Origin: CALJFL01 sp963669435 | Lineage (GTDB): Bacteria > Pseudomonadota > Gammaproteobacteria > Pseudomonadales > Halieaceae | Length of the DNA stretch: 64,000 nucleotides | Direction: 5' to 3' | NCBI GenBank assembly: GCA_963669435.1 | Contig: OY770025.1 | Location: 434,001-498,000, forward strand | Part shown: piece after piece, positions 34,129 through 42,915 of the stretch | How the letters are laid out: each line of letters opens with the position of its first letter | Numbering within the stretch: the first letter of the stretch is position 1 | Made by a program: the position numbers and the translations under genes | The notes under the pieces: generated by a model | Databases searched by the model: none | What the model was told of the DNA's origin: nothing | Seen by the model: the letters and a program-made list of their open reading frames with translations, nothing else

Positions 34129-35200
34129 TGCGTTGCTCGAAATCCTGCATAAATTCTATCAGTGCTGCCACCGCCTGCTCACTGACAGCATTGTAGATGC
34201 TGGCGCGCATACCCCCCACCGAACGATGGCCTTTCAGGTTGAGTAAACCTGCCGCCTCCGACTCCGCCAGAAACTGTTTGTCCAACGCCGCATCGGCCAG
34301 GGTAAAGGGCACATTCATCAGGGAACGGCTGCCCAGTTCTACCGGGTTGGCATAGAAGTCGCTGCCATCGATCGCGCCATAGAGGGCTTCCGCCTTGCGC
34401 CGGTTAAGCGCCTCCATGGCCGTGAGCCCACCCAGGCCCTCCAACCAGGCAAACACAAGGCCCGCCAGGTACAACCCAAAGGTCGGTGGGGTGTTGTACA
34501 TGGAGTCGTTGTCTGCGGCCACCTGCCAGTTAAGCATGGCCGGGCAGTTGTCCATAGCGCGCCCCAGCAGGTCGCGGCGCACGATAGCCACGGTCAGACC
34601 TGCTGGACCGATGTTTTTCTGTGCACCGGCGTAAATGAATCCGAACTTACTGATCTCTATCGGGCGCGACAAAATTGTAGACGACATGTCCGCCACCAGC
34701 GGTGCGTCTACCTCCGGCGTCCAGAAATACTCCACACCGCCGATGGTTTCGTTAGGGGTGTAGTGCAGATAGGTGGCGTTATCACTCAGTGCCCAGCTAT
34801 CAAAGGCCGGGATCGTGGAGAAATTGGTGTCCTCGGATGTCGCTGCCACATTTACATCACAGTAACGGCGCGCCTCGGCTATCGCCTTTTTAGACCACTG
34901 CCCGGTATTGATGTAATCGACCCGATCACCGGCGGCAGCCAGGTTCAGTGGCACCGCTGCAAACTGGGTACTGGCACCCCCTTGCAAAAACAGCACCGCA
35001 TAGTCATCAGTGATGCCCAGCAGGCGTCGCAGGGCTTGCTCGGCTTCCTCAGCCATCCCGACTACCTCGGGGCTGCGATGGCTCATTTCCATCAACGACA
35101 AACCCTTGCCGTGCCAGTCCAGCAACTCATCCCGCGCAGTTTCCAATACGGATTCTGGGAGCGCGGCCGGTCCGGCGCAGAAGTTGTAACAGCGGGTCAT
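34121..35200 (-). CDS. serC: Phosphoserine aminotransferase
   Basis: Converts 3-phosphohydroxypyruvate to phosphoserine, and also serves pyridoxal phosphate synthesis. A 359-residue class V aminotransferase. The N-terminus is YNFCAGPAALPESVL, the PLP-phosphate region GGASTQFAAVP, and the PLP Lys195 lies in GAQKNIGPAG. RASIYNAVS near the end is also typical. The length is standard. It is downstream of gyrA by 34 bp, with the conserved order gyrA-serC-pheA. Confidence 0.97.
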   Translation of the reverse strand: MTRCYNFCAGPAALPESVLETARDELLDWHGKGLSLMEMSHRSPEVVGMAEEAEQALRRLLGITDDYAVLFLQGGASTQFAAVPLNLAAAGDRVDYINTGQWSKKAIAEARRYCDVNVAATSEDTNFSTIPAFDSWALSDNATYLHYTPNETIGGVEYFWTPEVDAPLVADMSSTILSRPIEISKFGFIYAGAQKNIGPAGLTVAIVRRDLLGRAMDNCPAMLNWQVAADNDSMYNTPPTFGLYLAGLVFAWLEGLGGLTAMEALNRRKAEALYGAIDGSDFYANPVELGSRSLMNVPFTLADAALDKQFLAESEAAGLLNLKGHRSVGGMRASIYNAVSEQAVAALIEFMQDFEQRNG

Positions 35201-35234
35201 TTCAATGGTTCCTTGTCTATATTGAGCGGGGGAC

Positions 35235-37832
35235 TCAGTCCTCGCCTGGCTCTTGTTCCTGTTGCGGTTCGTGTTGTGACTCCTGTTCCACCAGGTCGTC
35301 TACTTCCGGCTCTTCGATGCGCTCGACGCTGACCAGCGTCTCCCCTTCTTTGGTGCGAATAACACGCACACCCTGGGTGTTGCGCCCCAGGATAGACACC
35401 TCGTCCGCACGTGTGCGCACCAGTGTGCCCTGGTTGGATATAAGCATCAGTTCGTCGCCCTCGAACACCTGGGTGGCACCCACGAGGTCGCCATTGCGGG
35501 CGCTGGTCGACATAGCGATCACACCCTTGTTGCCGCGCCCTTTCGTGGGGAACTCGGAAACCTCGGTGCGCTTGCCGTAGCCGTTTTCACTCACTGTGAG
35601 TACGCGACCATTCTCCTGGGGGATGATCAGCGAGATCATGCGATGGCCTTGGCCCAGGCGGATACCCCGCACACCGCGGGCGGTGCGTCCCATCGGTCGC
35701 ACATCCTCTTCCTTGAATCGGGCGGTCTTGCCTTCACTGCTAAACAGCATCACGTCGCAATTGCCGTCGGTAATGGCAGTACCCACCAGCACATCGCCCT
35801 CCTCCAGTTCCAGCGCGCGTAAACCCACGCTGCGCTGACGGGCGAAATTGGTCAACTCGGTTTTCTTGACCGTGCCATTGGCAGTGGCCATGAAGATGAA
35901 GTGACCCTCGGTGTACTCCTCCACCGGTAGAATCGATGTTACCCGCTCGCCCTCTTCCAGGGGCAACAGGTTCACCATGGGGCGACCGCGGGAATTGCGG
36001 CCCGCCAGGGGAATCTGGAATACCTTCAACCAGTACACCTTGCCCATGTTGGAGAAACACAGGATGGTGGCATGGGTGCTGGCAATCAGCAGGTGTTCAA
36101 CAAAATCCTCGTCCTTCACCGCGGTGGCGGACTTACCCATGCCGCCTCGGCGCTGCGCCTGATAATCCGACAACGGCTGGGTTTTAGCGTAGCCACCGTG
36201 GGAAATGGTGACCACACGATCTTCTTCGGTAATCAGATCCTCGACCGTGAGGTCGTGCTGGGAGGCGGTGATTTCGGTTTTGCGCTCGTCGCCGTATTCT
36301 GCAACCAGTTCTTCCAATTCCTCGCGAATCACTAGCTTCAGGCGCTCGGGATCGCTGAGGATTTCCAGGTAATCGGCAATTTCCGCCAGGCGCTCCTGGA
36401 ATTCAGCCAGCAGCTTTTCGTGCTCCAGACCGGTGAGTCGGTGCAGGCGCAATTCGAGAATAGCCTGGGCCTGGGCCGGAGACAGGTGGTACTCGCCATC
36501 GTGCAGGCCGTACTGTGGCTCCAGGTCGTCCGGACGGCAGGAATCAGCACCGGCACGCTCCAACATGGTAGAGACATCGCCCGCAGGCCAGGAACGCGCC
36601 AACAGCTTCTCCCGCGCCTCAGCGGGACTGGGGGACGCCTTGATCAGCTCAATGACCGGATCGATATTAGCCAGGGCAATGGCCAGCCCCTCGAGAATAT
36701 GGCCGCGCTCACGGGCTTTGCGCAGCAGGTAAACCGTGCGGCGGGTAACTACCTCGCGGCGGTGGCGAATAAACGCTTCGAGAATCTCTTTCAGATTGAG
36801 GATCTTCGGCTCGCCATCGACCAGGGCCACCATATTGATGCCGAACACCGACTGCAGTTGGGTCTGCGCATACAGGTTATTGAGCACCACGTCGCCAATT
36901 TCGCCGCGTCGCAGCTCGATAACCACGCGCATACCGTCTTTATCGGATTCATCACGCAGTTCCGTGATGCCCTCGATTTTCTTCTCCTTGACCAGTTCGG
37001 CAATGCGCTCGATCAGGCGTGCCTTGTTGAGCTGATAGGGAATCTCGTGAATAAGGATGGTGTCTTTGCCGCGTTTTTCATCGGTGATCACCTCGGCCTT
37101 GGCGCGCACATAGATACGCCCGCGACCGCTACGATAGGCCTGAATGATGCCCGCACGGCCGTTGATGATGGCACCGGTGGGAAAATCGGGACCGGGGATA
37201 TGCTCCATCAACTCGTCAACGGTCAGGTCTGGATTGGCGATTAGCGCCAGGGTGCCACTGACCACCTCGGTGAGATTGTGCGGCGGTATATTGGTAGCCA
37301 TACCCACCGCAATACCCGAGGAACCGTTAACCAGCAGGTTCGGCACCCGCGTTGGCATAACCGCCGGAATCTTTTCAGTGCCGTCGTAGTTGTCGACAAA
37401 ATCGACAGTCTCTTTATCCAGGTCGGCAAGAATGGAATGGGCAATCTTGCGCATGCGAATCTCGGTGTATCGCATGGCAGCCGCGGAGTCGCCGTCGACC
37501 GAACCGAAGTTACCCTGGCCGTCAACCAACATGTAGCGCAGGGAAAACGGCTGTGCCATCCGCACGATGGTGTCGTACACCGCAGAATCGCCATGCGGGT
37601 GGTATTTACCGATCACATCGCCGACCACACGGGCCGACTTTTTGTAGGCTTTGTTCCAGTCGTTGTTGAGCTCGTTCATGGCGTACAGAACACGCCGGTG
37701 CACAGGCTTTAATCCGTCGCGCACATCCGGAAGCGCCCTGCCCACGATTACGCTCATTGCGTAATCCAAATAGGACTGCTTCATCTCGTCTTCGATATTG
37801 ACGGGAAGAATTTCTTTGGCTATTTCACCCAT
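35235..37832 (-). CDS. gyrA: DNA gyrase subunit A
   Basis: An 865-residue type II topoisomerase subunit that breaks and rejoins DNA during supercoiling. The catalytic tyrosine is Tyr122 in AAAMRYTEIRM. The quinolone-resistance region reads HPHGDSAVYDTI, with Ser83 and Asp87 as in susceptible enzymes. The C-terminal beta-pinwheel carries the GyrA box-like QRRGGMGKSA. The tail is acidic and Gln/Glu-rich. It starts the chain gyrA-serC-pheA-tyrA-aroA-cmk and is divergent from mtaD. Confidence 0.98.
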   Translation of the reverse strand: MGEIAKEILPVNIEDEMKQSYLDYAMSVIVGRALPDVRDGLKPVHRRVLYAMNELNNDWNKAYKKSARVVGDVIGKYHPHGDSAVYDTIVRMAQPFSLRYMLVDGQGNFGSVDGDSAAAMRYTEIRMRKIAHSILADLDKETVDFVDNYDGTEKIPAVMPTRVPNLLVNGSSGIAVGMATNIPPHNLTEVVSGTLALIANPDLTVDELMEHIPGPDFPTGAIINGRAGIIQAYRSGRGRIYVRAKAEVITDEKRGKDTILIHEIPYQLNKARLIERIAELVKEKKIEGITELRDESDKDGMRVVIELRRGEIGDVVLNNLYAQTQLQSVFGINMVALVDGEPKILNLKEILEAFIRHRREVVTRRTVYLLRKARERGHILEGLAIALANIDPVIELIKASPSPAEAREKLLARSWPAGDVSTMLERAGADSCRPDDLEPQYGLHDGEYHLSPAQAQAILELRLHRLTGLEHEKLLAEFQERLAEIADYLEILSDPERLKLVIREELEELVAEYGDERKTEITASQHDLTVEDLITEEDRVVTISHGGYAKTQPLSDYQAQRRGGMGKSATAVKDEDFVEHLLIASTHATILCFSNMGKVYWLKVFQIPLAGRNSRGRPMVNLLPLEEGERVTSILPVEEYTEGHFIFMATANGTVKKTELTNFARQRSVGLRALELEEGDVLVGTAITDGNCDVMLFSSEGKTARFKEEDVRPMGRTARGVRGIRLGQGHRMISLIIPQENGRVLTVSENGYGKRTEVSEFPTKGRGNKGVIAMSTSARNGDLVGATQVFEGDELMLISNQGTLVRTRADEVSILGRNTQGVRVIRTKEGETLVSVERIEEPEVDDLVEQESQHEPQQEQEPGED

Positions 37833-38031
37833 GTAAAACGGTTTCCTTAACGTCCCTGGTGAGGGCTATTTTTATACGGCGGATTACGCCTTGTTTTGCA
37901 CTTGCAGTAGTCTTCTTTACACCGCTTGGCAGTCTCGGAAGACGCCCGTTGCGGTTTGATGACAAGCCCCTAATGTTGCGAAGCAGAACAGCGTGAGAAC
38001 GACTTTGCGCACCCTCCGGCACAAACCGTCA

Positions 38032-38060
38032 ATTATACGGAATTCGGCCTTCAACCGCCA
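38032..38060 (-). promoter_or_regulatory. Candidate gyrA promoter
   Basis: On the minus strand TATAAT (38032-38037) lies 17 bp after TGGCGG (38055-38060), about 200 bp upstream of gyrA. The -10 box is perfect but the -35 is weak. On the other strand a TATACT at 38113-38118 could serve mtaD. Otherwise the 379-bp gyrA/mtaD gap holds no gene I can support. Confidence 0.35.
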
Positions 38061-38211
38061 TGTTTTTGGCGATTTCAAGCCAATGAAACCGCCCCTTCCG
38101 AGGAATTGCGGTTATACTTTCGCGCGAATTAAAAACGGCCGGTTTAAACTGCAAAAGTTGGTGGATTTTTCACCATTTCACCGCCCGTTGCTCACAATCT
38201 GAAGAGGACGT

Positions 38212-39549
38212 ATGAACCGGCAGGACAACAGTGTCGATATTCTGCTGCACCCCGAATGGATCGTACCGGTGGTGCCGGAGGGGGAAGTACTTACAGATCA
38301 CAGCCTGGCCGTTCGCGACGGGCATATCAGCGCAATTCTGCCGCGGAGCGAGGCCAGCACGCTAACGGCCGACGATGAGATTCACCTGCCCGGCCATGCC
38401 CTGATCCCGGGACTGATCAATACCCACGGACACGCGGCAATGAGCCTGTTGCGCGGCTTCGCTGACGACCTGCCCCTGATGCCGTGGCTGGAAGAACACA
38501 TCTGGCCCGCGGAGGGACAGCATGTCAGCGAAGAATTTGTAGAAGATGGCGTCAGGCTGGCTATCGCGGAGATGTTGCGCAGCGGCACAACCACCTTCAG
38601 CGATATGTACTTCTATCCCGATGTAACCTCGCGCGTAGCGAGAGAATCGGGTATGCGCTGCCAGATCACCTTCCCAATTTTTGATTTTCCCACGGTATGG
38701 GCCAGCGACGCCGACGAATATATTCGCAAAGGCCTGGATCTGCGCAATGGTATTCAGCCCGACGGTTTGATCACACTGGCCTTCGGCCCACACGCGCCCT
38801 ACACCGTATCCGAGCCCAACCTCGCCAAGGTGGCCACACTGTCCGCGGAGGCGGACATGCCGGTGCACATTCACCTGCACGAAACCGCTAGCGAGGTGTT
38901 GCAGGCCGTGGAGCAACACGGTGAGCGGCCGCTGGATATGCTGGATCGGCTGGGCCTGATCGGCCCGCGAACCCAGTGCGTACACATGACCTCCATTGGC
39001 CAGCAGGACATCGATTTGCTGGCACGCAACGGGGCTCACGTGGTGCATTGTCCACAATCAAATATGAAGCTGGCGTCGGGTACCTGCCCGGTAGACAAGT
39101 TGCTGGCAGCCGGCGTCAATGTGGCTTTGGGAACAGACGGCGCCGCCAGCAACAACGACCTCAATATGTTTGGCGAAATGCAGGCGGCGGCTATGCTCGC
39201 CAAGCTGCACAGCCAGGATGCCACGGCACTGCCCGCAGCGCAGGCATTGAGCATGGCCACAATCGCCGGGGCCAGGGCCATGGGACTGGAACATCGCATC
39301 GGCAGTCTGGAGGTGGGCAAGCAGGCCGACCTGATCGCCGTGGATCTGAGCAAGCCGGAAACACAACCGCTGTACAACGTGTTGTCGCAACTGGTGTACG
39401 CTTGCAATGGTAGCCAGGTCACCCACAGCTGGATCGCCGGCCGGGCAGTAATGCAGGCGCGCGAACTCACTACTATTGACTCGTCGAATCTCACCGAGCG
39501 CATCAGCAAGTGGCAACAGCGCATCGCTGCCGGAGACAACCAAGCATGA
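38212..39549 (+). CDS. mtaD: 5-methylthioadenosine/S-adenosylhomocysteine deaminase (TRZ/ATZ family)
   Basis: A 445-residue amidohydrolase that deaminates methylthioadenosine or SAH to the inosine form. Metal ligands are in LINTHGHAAM (His-x-His), HIHLHE, and the late Asp in GTDGAASNNDLN. In Pseudomonas the same gene (PA3170-type) sits next to ubiG. A GAGG ribosome site precedes the ATG. The stop overlaps the ubiG start (ATGA), so translation is coupled. Confidence 0.93.
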   Translation: MNRQDNSVDILLHPEWIVPVVPEGEVLTDHSLAVRDGHISAILPRSEASTLTADDEIHLPGHALIPGLINTHGHAAMSLLRGFADDLPLMPWLEEHIWPAEGQHVSEEFVEDGVRLAIAEMLRSGTTTFSDMYFYPDVTSRVARESGMRCQITFPIFDFPTVWASDADEYIRKGLDLRNGIQPDGLITLAFGPHAPYTVSEPNLAKVATLSAEADMPVHIHLHETASEVLQAVEQHGERPLDMLDRLGLIGPRTQCVHMTSIGQQDIDLLARNGAHVVHCPQSNMKLASGTCPVDKLLAAGVNVALGTDGAASNNDLNMFGEMQAAAMLAKLHSQDATALPAAQALSMATIAGARAMGLEHRIGSLEVGKQADLIAVDLSKPETQPLYNVLSQLVYACNGSQVTHSWIAGRAVMQARELTTIDSSNLTERISKWQQRIAAGDNQA

Positions 39550-40256
39550 GCCAGACCCTGAACGTTGACCCCCAGGAGATCGCCAAGTTTGAAGCACTTG
39601 CCTCCCGTTGGTGGGACCGCAATGGTGAGTTCAAGCCTTTGCACGACATCAACCCCCTGCGCGCCAACTACATCGACGAGCACTCGCCGGTGGTGGATAA
39701 AACACTCATTGATGTCGGCTGTGGCGGCGGTATTCTCGCCGAGGCAATGGCCCACCGCGGGGCGAAAGTTACTGGTATTGATATGGGTGAAGCACCACTG
39801 TCGGTGGCACAGATTCACCAACTGGAGTCGGGCGTATCAGTAGACTATCGCCAGATCACTGCGGAGGAATTGGCCGCAGAAGTCCCGGCCAGTTTCGACA
39901 TTGTGTGCTGCCTGGAAATGCTCGAACACGTTCCCGACCCGGCCGCCGTCATTGCCGCCTGCGCTGAACTGGCCAAACCGGGCGCCTCCCTGTATTTCTC
40001 TACCATCAATCGCAACCCCAAGGCCTTCACCCTGATGATTGTGGGCGCTGAGCACGTTCTCAAGCTGCTGCCGGCGGGCACCCACGAGTACACCAAGTTC
40101 ATCAAGCCCTCCGAATTGGCCAGTTGGTGTCGCGCCGCGGGTCTTGTCGTCACCGATATGACAGGCCTCACCTATAATCCGATTACCCGGCGTTACCGAC
40201 TCAACCCTCGAGACGTTGCGGTGAACTACATGGTGAGAACGGAAAAACCCGAGTGA
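39546..40256 (+). CDS. ubiG: Ubiquinone biosynthesis O-methyltransferase
   Basis: Catalyses both O-methylations in ubiquinone synthesis. A 236-residue protein with the SAM-binding VGCGGGILAEAMA, GIDMGE, CLEMLEHVPDP and the membrane-association loop that ends in HEYTKFIKPSEL. The start at 39546 (MSQTLNVD) is chosen since it overlaps the mtaD stop by four bases and matches the family; the ORF extends 12 codons upstream out of phase with mtaD. It overlaps mupP by four bases (GTGA). Confidence 0.97.
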   Translation: MSQTLNVDPQEIAKFEALASRWWDRNGEFKPLHDINPLRANYIDEHSPVVDKTLIDVGCGGGILAEAMAHRGAKVTGIDMGEAPLSVAQIHQLESGVSVDYRQITAEELAAEVPASFDIVCCLEMLEHVPDPAAVIAACAELAKPGASLYFSTINRNPKAFTLMIVGAEHVLKLLPAGTHEYTKFIKPSELASWCRAAGLVVTDMTGLTYNPITRRYRLNPRDVAVNYMVRTEKPE

Positions 40257-40930
40257 GCTCATTTCCCAAATCTCTCGCGGCCGTCCTGTTCGACCTGGAC
40301 GGCACCTTGATCGATACGGCAGAAGAGTTCGTGGTCGTTGTGCAGGAACTGCGGGCCGAGCACGGGCTGGGGGCGATGGATGCCAACCTGATTCGCGCCA
40401 ATGTCTCCAACGGCGCTCGCGCCCTGGTCAGGCTTTCGCTGGGACTGGCAGAAGACTCGCCCGAACTCGATGCCAAGTGGCAAAGATTGCTGGACCTTTA
40501 CAGCCAGGTCATCGGCACCAGCGCGACCCTGTACCCCGGGGTGGAGGAACTACTGCTGGCGTTCGAGCGGCACGGCATCGCCTGGGGTATCTCGACCAAT
40601 AAGCCCAGGGCATATACAGAACCACTCCTCGCCAAAATGCAGATTCATCCCACACCTGGCAGCGTGGTTTGCCCTGACGATGTCACCGACCGCAAGCCGC
40701 ACCCCGAATCGCTATACCGCAACTGCAGAGAACTGGATTGCGCGCCGTCAGCGTGTGTTTACATTGGCGATCACCAGCGTGATATTGAGGCCGGGCGCCG
40801 CGCGGGCATGTACACCATCGCTGCTGCCTATGGCTACATCGAAGCCCATGATGATCCGGTAGACTGGGGTGCCAATACCACTGTTAGCGACAGTCGGGAC
40901 TTATACACTGTATTACTAGCGCACCTTTGA
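40253..40930 (+). CDS. mupP: N-acetylmuramic acid 6-phosphate phosphatase (HAD family)
   Basis: A 225-residue HAD-IA phosphatase with the nucleophile motif VLFDLDGTLIDTAEEF, motif II WGISTNKP, Lys in DRKPHPE and the acidic motif YIGDHQRDIEAG. Gph-like by sequence. The position directly between ubiG and a yciK-type gene is that of P. aeruginosa MupP, which acts in the AmgK-MurU muropeptide recycling route; the specific function is inferred from this synteny. The GTG start overlaps the ubiG stop. Confidence 0.88.
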   Translation: MSSFPKSLAAVLFDLDGTLIDTAEEFVVVVQELRAEHGLGAMDANLIRANVSNGARALVRLSLGLAEDSPELDAKWQRLLDLYSQVIGTSATLYPGVEELLLAFERHGIAWGISTNKPRAYTEPLLAKMQIHPTPGSVVCPDDVTDRKPHPESLYRNCRELDCAPSACVYIGDHQRDIEAGRRAGMYTIAAAYGYIEAHDDPVDWGANTTVSDSRDLYTVLLAHL

Positions 40931-40955
40931 ATAATCCCATGGCAGGACTGACCCC

Positions 40956-41711
40956 ATGAGCAACTCCATTCCGCAGGACTACCAGGCGGCACCGACGCTA
41001 CTGGCGGGTAAAACCGTCCTGATTACTGGTGCCGGCGACGGTATCGGCCGAGCGGTGGCCCTGGCCTATGCTGCACACGGCGCCACCACGATCCTGCTGG
41101 GGCGCACGGTGGCCAAGCTGGAATCGGTCTACGACGAGATTGAATCAGCAGGTGGACCACAGCCAGCTATTTTCCCGCTGGATCTCGCCAGCGCCGGCAA
41201 TGACGATGTCGTAGCCATGGCCGCCGCCATTGGGGAAAACTTCGGTCACCTGGACGGACTGTTGCACAATGCCAGTGTACTCGGCGAACGCCGCCCCATT
41301 GACAGTGCCACCCTGGCGGGCTGGGAGGAGGTTATGCAGATCAATGTGAACGCCCAGTTCCTGCTCACACGACACCTGCTACCCCTGCTGCAGGCGGCAC
41401 CGAGCGCTTCTATTATCTTCACCTCCTCCGGTGTGGGCCGCAAAGGACGCGCATTCTGGGGCGCGTATGCGGTCTCCAAGTTTGCTACCGAGGGCTTTAT
41501 GCAGGTGCTCGCGGACGAACTGGAAAATACCTGCCAGGTGCGGGTGAACAGCCTGAACCCGGGCGCCACGAACACCGCCATGCGGCGCATGGCCTATCCT
41601 TCAGAAACACCGACCGACAATCCTTCGCCAGACGAGATCATGCCCGCTTACCTGTATCTCATGGGTGAGGACAGTGCCGACGTGAACGGTCAGGCACTTA
41701 ACGCGCAGTAG
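40956..41711 (+). CDS. yciK: YciK-family short-chain dehydrogenase
   Basis: A 251-residue classical SDR with TGAGDGIGRAVALAYA for NAD(P) binding, the active-site Ser in IIFTSSGVGRKG and YAVSKFA (Tyr-x3-Lys). The substrate is unknown. It is the last gene of mtaD-ubiG-mupP-yciK. A six-codon ORF (ATG at 40939) just upstream ends in a TGA overlapping the yciK start (ATGA). AGGA nine bases before the ATG provides a ribosome site. Confidence 0.92.
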   Translation: MSNSIPQDYQAAPTLLAGKTVLITGAGDGIGRAVALAYAAHGATTILLGRTVAKLESVYDEIESAGGPQPAIFPLDLASAGNDDVVAMAAAIGENFGHLDGLLHNASVLGERRPIDSATLAGWEEVMQINVNAQFLLTRHLLPLLQAAPSASIIFTSSGVGRKGRAFWGAYAVSKFATEGFMQVLADELENTCQVRVNSLNPGATNTAMRRMAYPSETPTDNPSPDEIMPAYLYLMGEDSADVNGQALNAQ

Positions 41712-41742
41712 TTCGGCCGCCGGCCTGTATCGAAGAATGCGC

Positions 41743-42912
41743 CTATAGCCGCGATTGATCGCCGCTGACCGCCGCCCTGAACAGGCGCTCCAGATCTTTG
41801 GCAGTGACCGGCATGGCGTTCGTGGCGGTACACCGGTCCAGCTCTGCCAGGCGACCAATCTCCACCGCGCGTTCCTCATCGATTCCCAGTTCGGCGAGGT
41901 TGCCAGGAATATCCAGCTGCGCGCGAAATTCAAACAGGAAGTCCACGAGGGCGCCGGCGCCATGACCTGGTAGTTCAAGTACCCGCGACAGGTGACCGAG
42001 GCGCTCAGCTATGGCGCTCATGTTCTGGATCACGCCAAAGGGCAGTACCACCGCATTGGTGAGGCCATGGTGGGTATCGTAAAGGGCGCCGACCACGTGC
42101 GAAACACTGTGTATGGAGCCCAGCCCTTTCTGGAAAGCGGTTGCGCCCATAGAAGCTGCCACCAGCATATGGCCGCGCGCCTCTACGTTGCTACCTTCGG
42201 CCACGGCCACCGGCAACCAGCGGTGAATCATGCGCATCGCCTCGATAGCAATGCCCTGGGCCATCGGATGAAAGTTGGGTGAACCGTAAGCTTCCAGGGC
42301 GTGTACAAACGCATCGATGCCCGTCCAGGCCGTGATCGTTGGCGGCAGTCCGAGGGTCAGCAACGGATCACTGATAACAATGTTGGGCAGCATGCTGGGA
42401 TGAAAAACGATGTTCTTGCTGGCCGTTTCCTCATCGAGGATAACGGCGGCCCGGCCCACCTCCGAGCCCGTACCAGCGGTGGTGGGCAAAGCAATCAGCG
42501 GCACAAGCGTCTCTGACGTAAGTTCGGACACCGGCGCGTCGGTGTCAACAAAGTCCCACAATGGCCGTGATTGACGCGCAATAAGGGCAATAGACTTCCC
42601 CACATCCAGGGCGGAGCCACCACCAACAGCGACAATGCCATCGTGTTCTCCCTCATTGAATGCCTTCACCCCGGCCAGCACATTGGCCAACGTGGGATTA
42701 CCCTGGACCTGGGCAAACAAGGTGGTGCTTTCGCTGCCGGCTTCGAGCCGAGCCAACAGATCTGCGACCAGTTCCAGCTCAGCCAGGCCCTGATCGGTGA
42801 CCAGTAAGGGCCTGCGTATAGCGAGTAACGCGCAGGCCTGGGGCAGTTCCTCTGCACGCCCAGGGCCGAACCACACCGTGGTCGGGAAGCTCCAGTCGAT
42901 GGGCTCAAACAT
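41743..42912 (-). CDS. Iron-containing alcohol dehydrogenase
   Basis: A 389-residue group III alcohol dehydrogenase. NAD-binding GGGSALDVGKSIAL, then metal ligands in GIDAFVHALEAYGSP (Asp and His) and the two late His in SIHSVSHVVGALYDTHHG. It starts three bases after the stop of a glutamine-synthetase-like gene, so both form one operon. This pairing suggests oxidation of an alcohol or aldehyde produced after gamma-glutamylation of an amine (inference). The substrate is not determined by the sequence. Confidence 0.9.
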   Translation of the reverse strand: MFEPIDWSFPTTVWFGPGRAEELPQACALLAIRRPLLVTDQGLAELELVADLLARLEAGSESTTLFAQVQGNPTLANVLAGVKAFNEGEHDGIVAVGGGSALDVGKSIALIARQSRPLWDFVDTDAPVSELTSETLVPLIALPTTAGTGSEVGRAAVILDEETASKNIVFHPSMLPNIVISDPLLTLGLPPTITAWTGIDAFVHALEAYGSPNFHPMAQGIAIEAMRMIHRWLPVAVAEGSNVEARGHMLVAASMGATAFQKGLGSIHSVSHVVGALYDTHHGLTNAVVLPFGVIQNMSAIAERLGHLSRVLELPGHGAGALVDFLFEFRAQLDIPGNLAELGIDEERAVEIGRLAELDRCTATNAMPVTAKDLERLFRAAVSGDQSRL

Positions 42913-42915
42913 GGC

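Noticed and set aside
36420..37244. 274-codon plus-strand ORF inside gyrA
   Set aside because: Antisense to the conserved gyrA sequence, without motif or start signal.
40939..40959. Six-codon ORF overlapping the yciK start as a third designed relay
   Set aside because: It overlaps by ATGA like the others, but no tandem repeat is present and yciK has its own ribosome site, so chance is likely.
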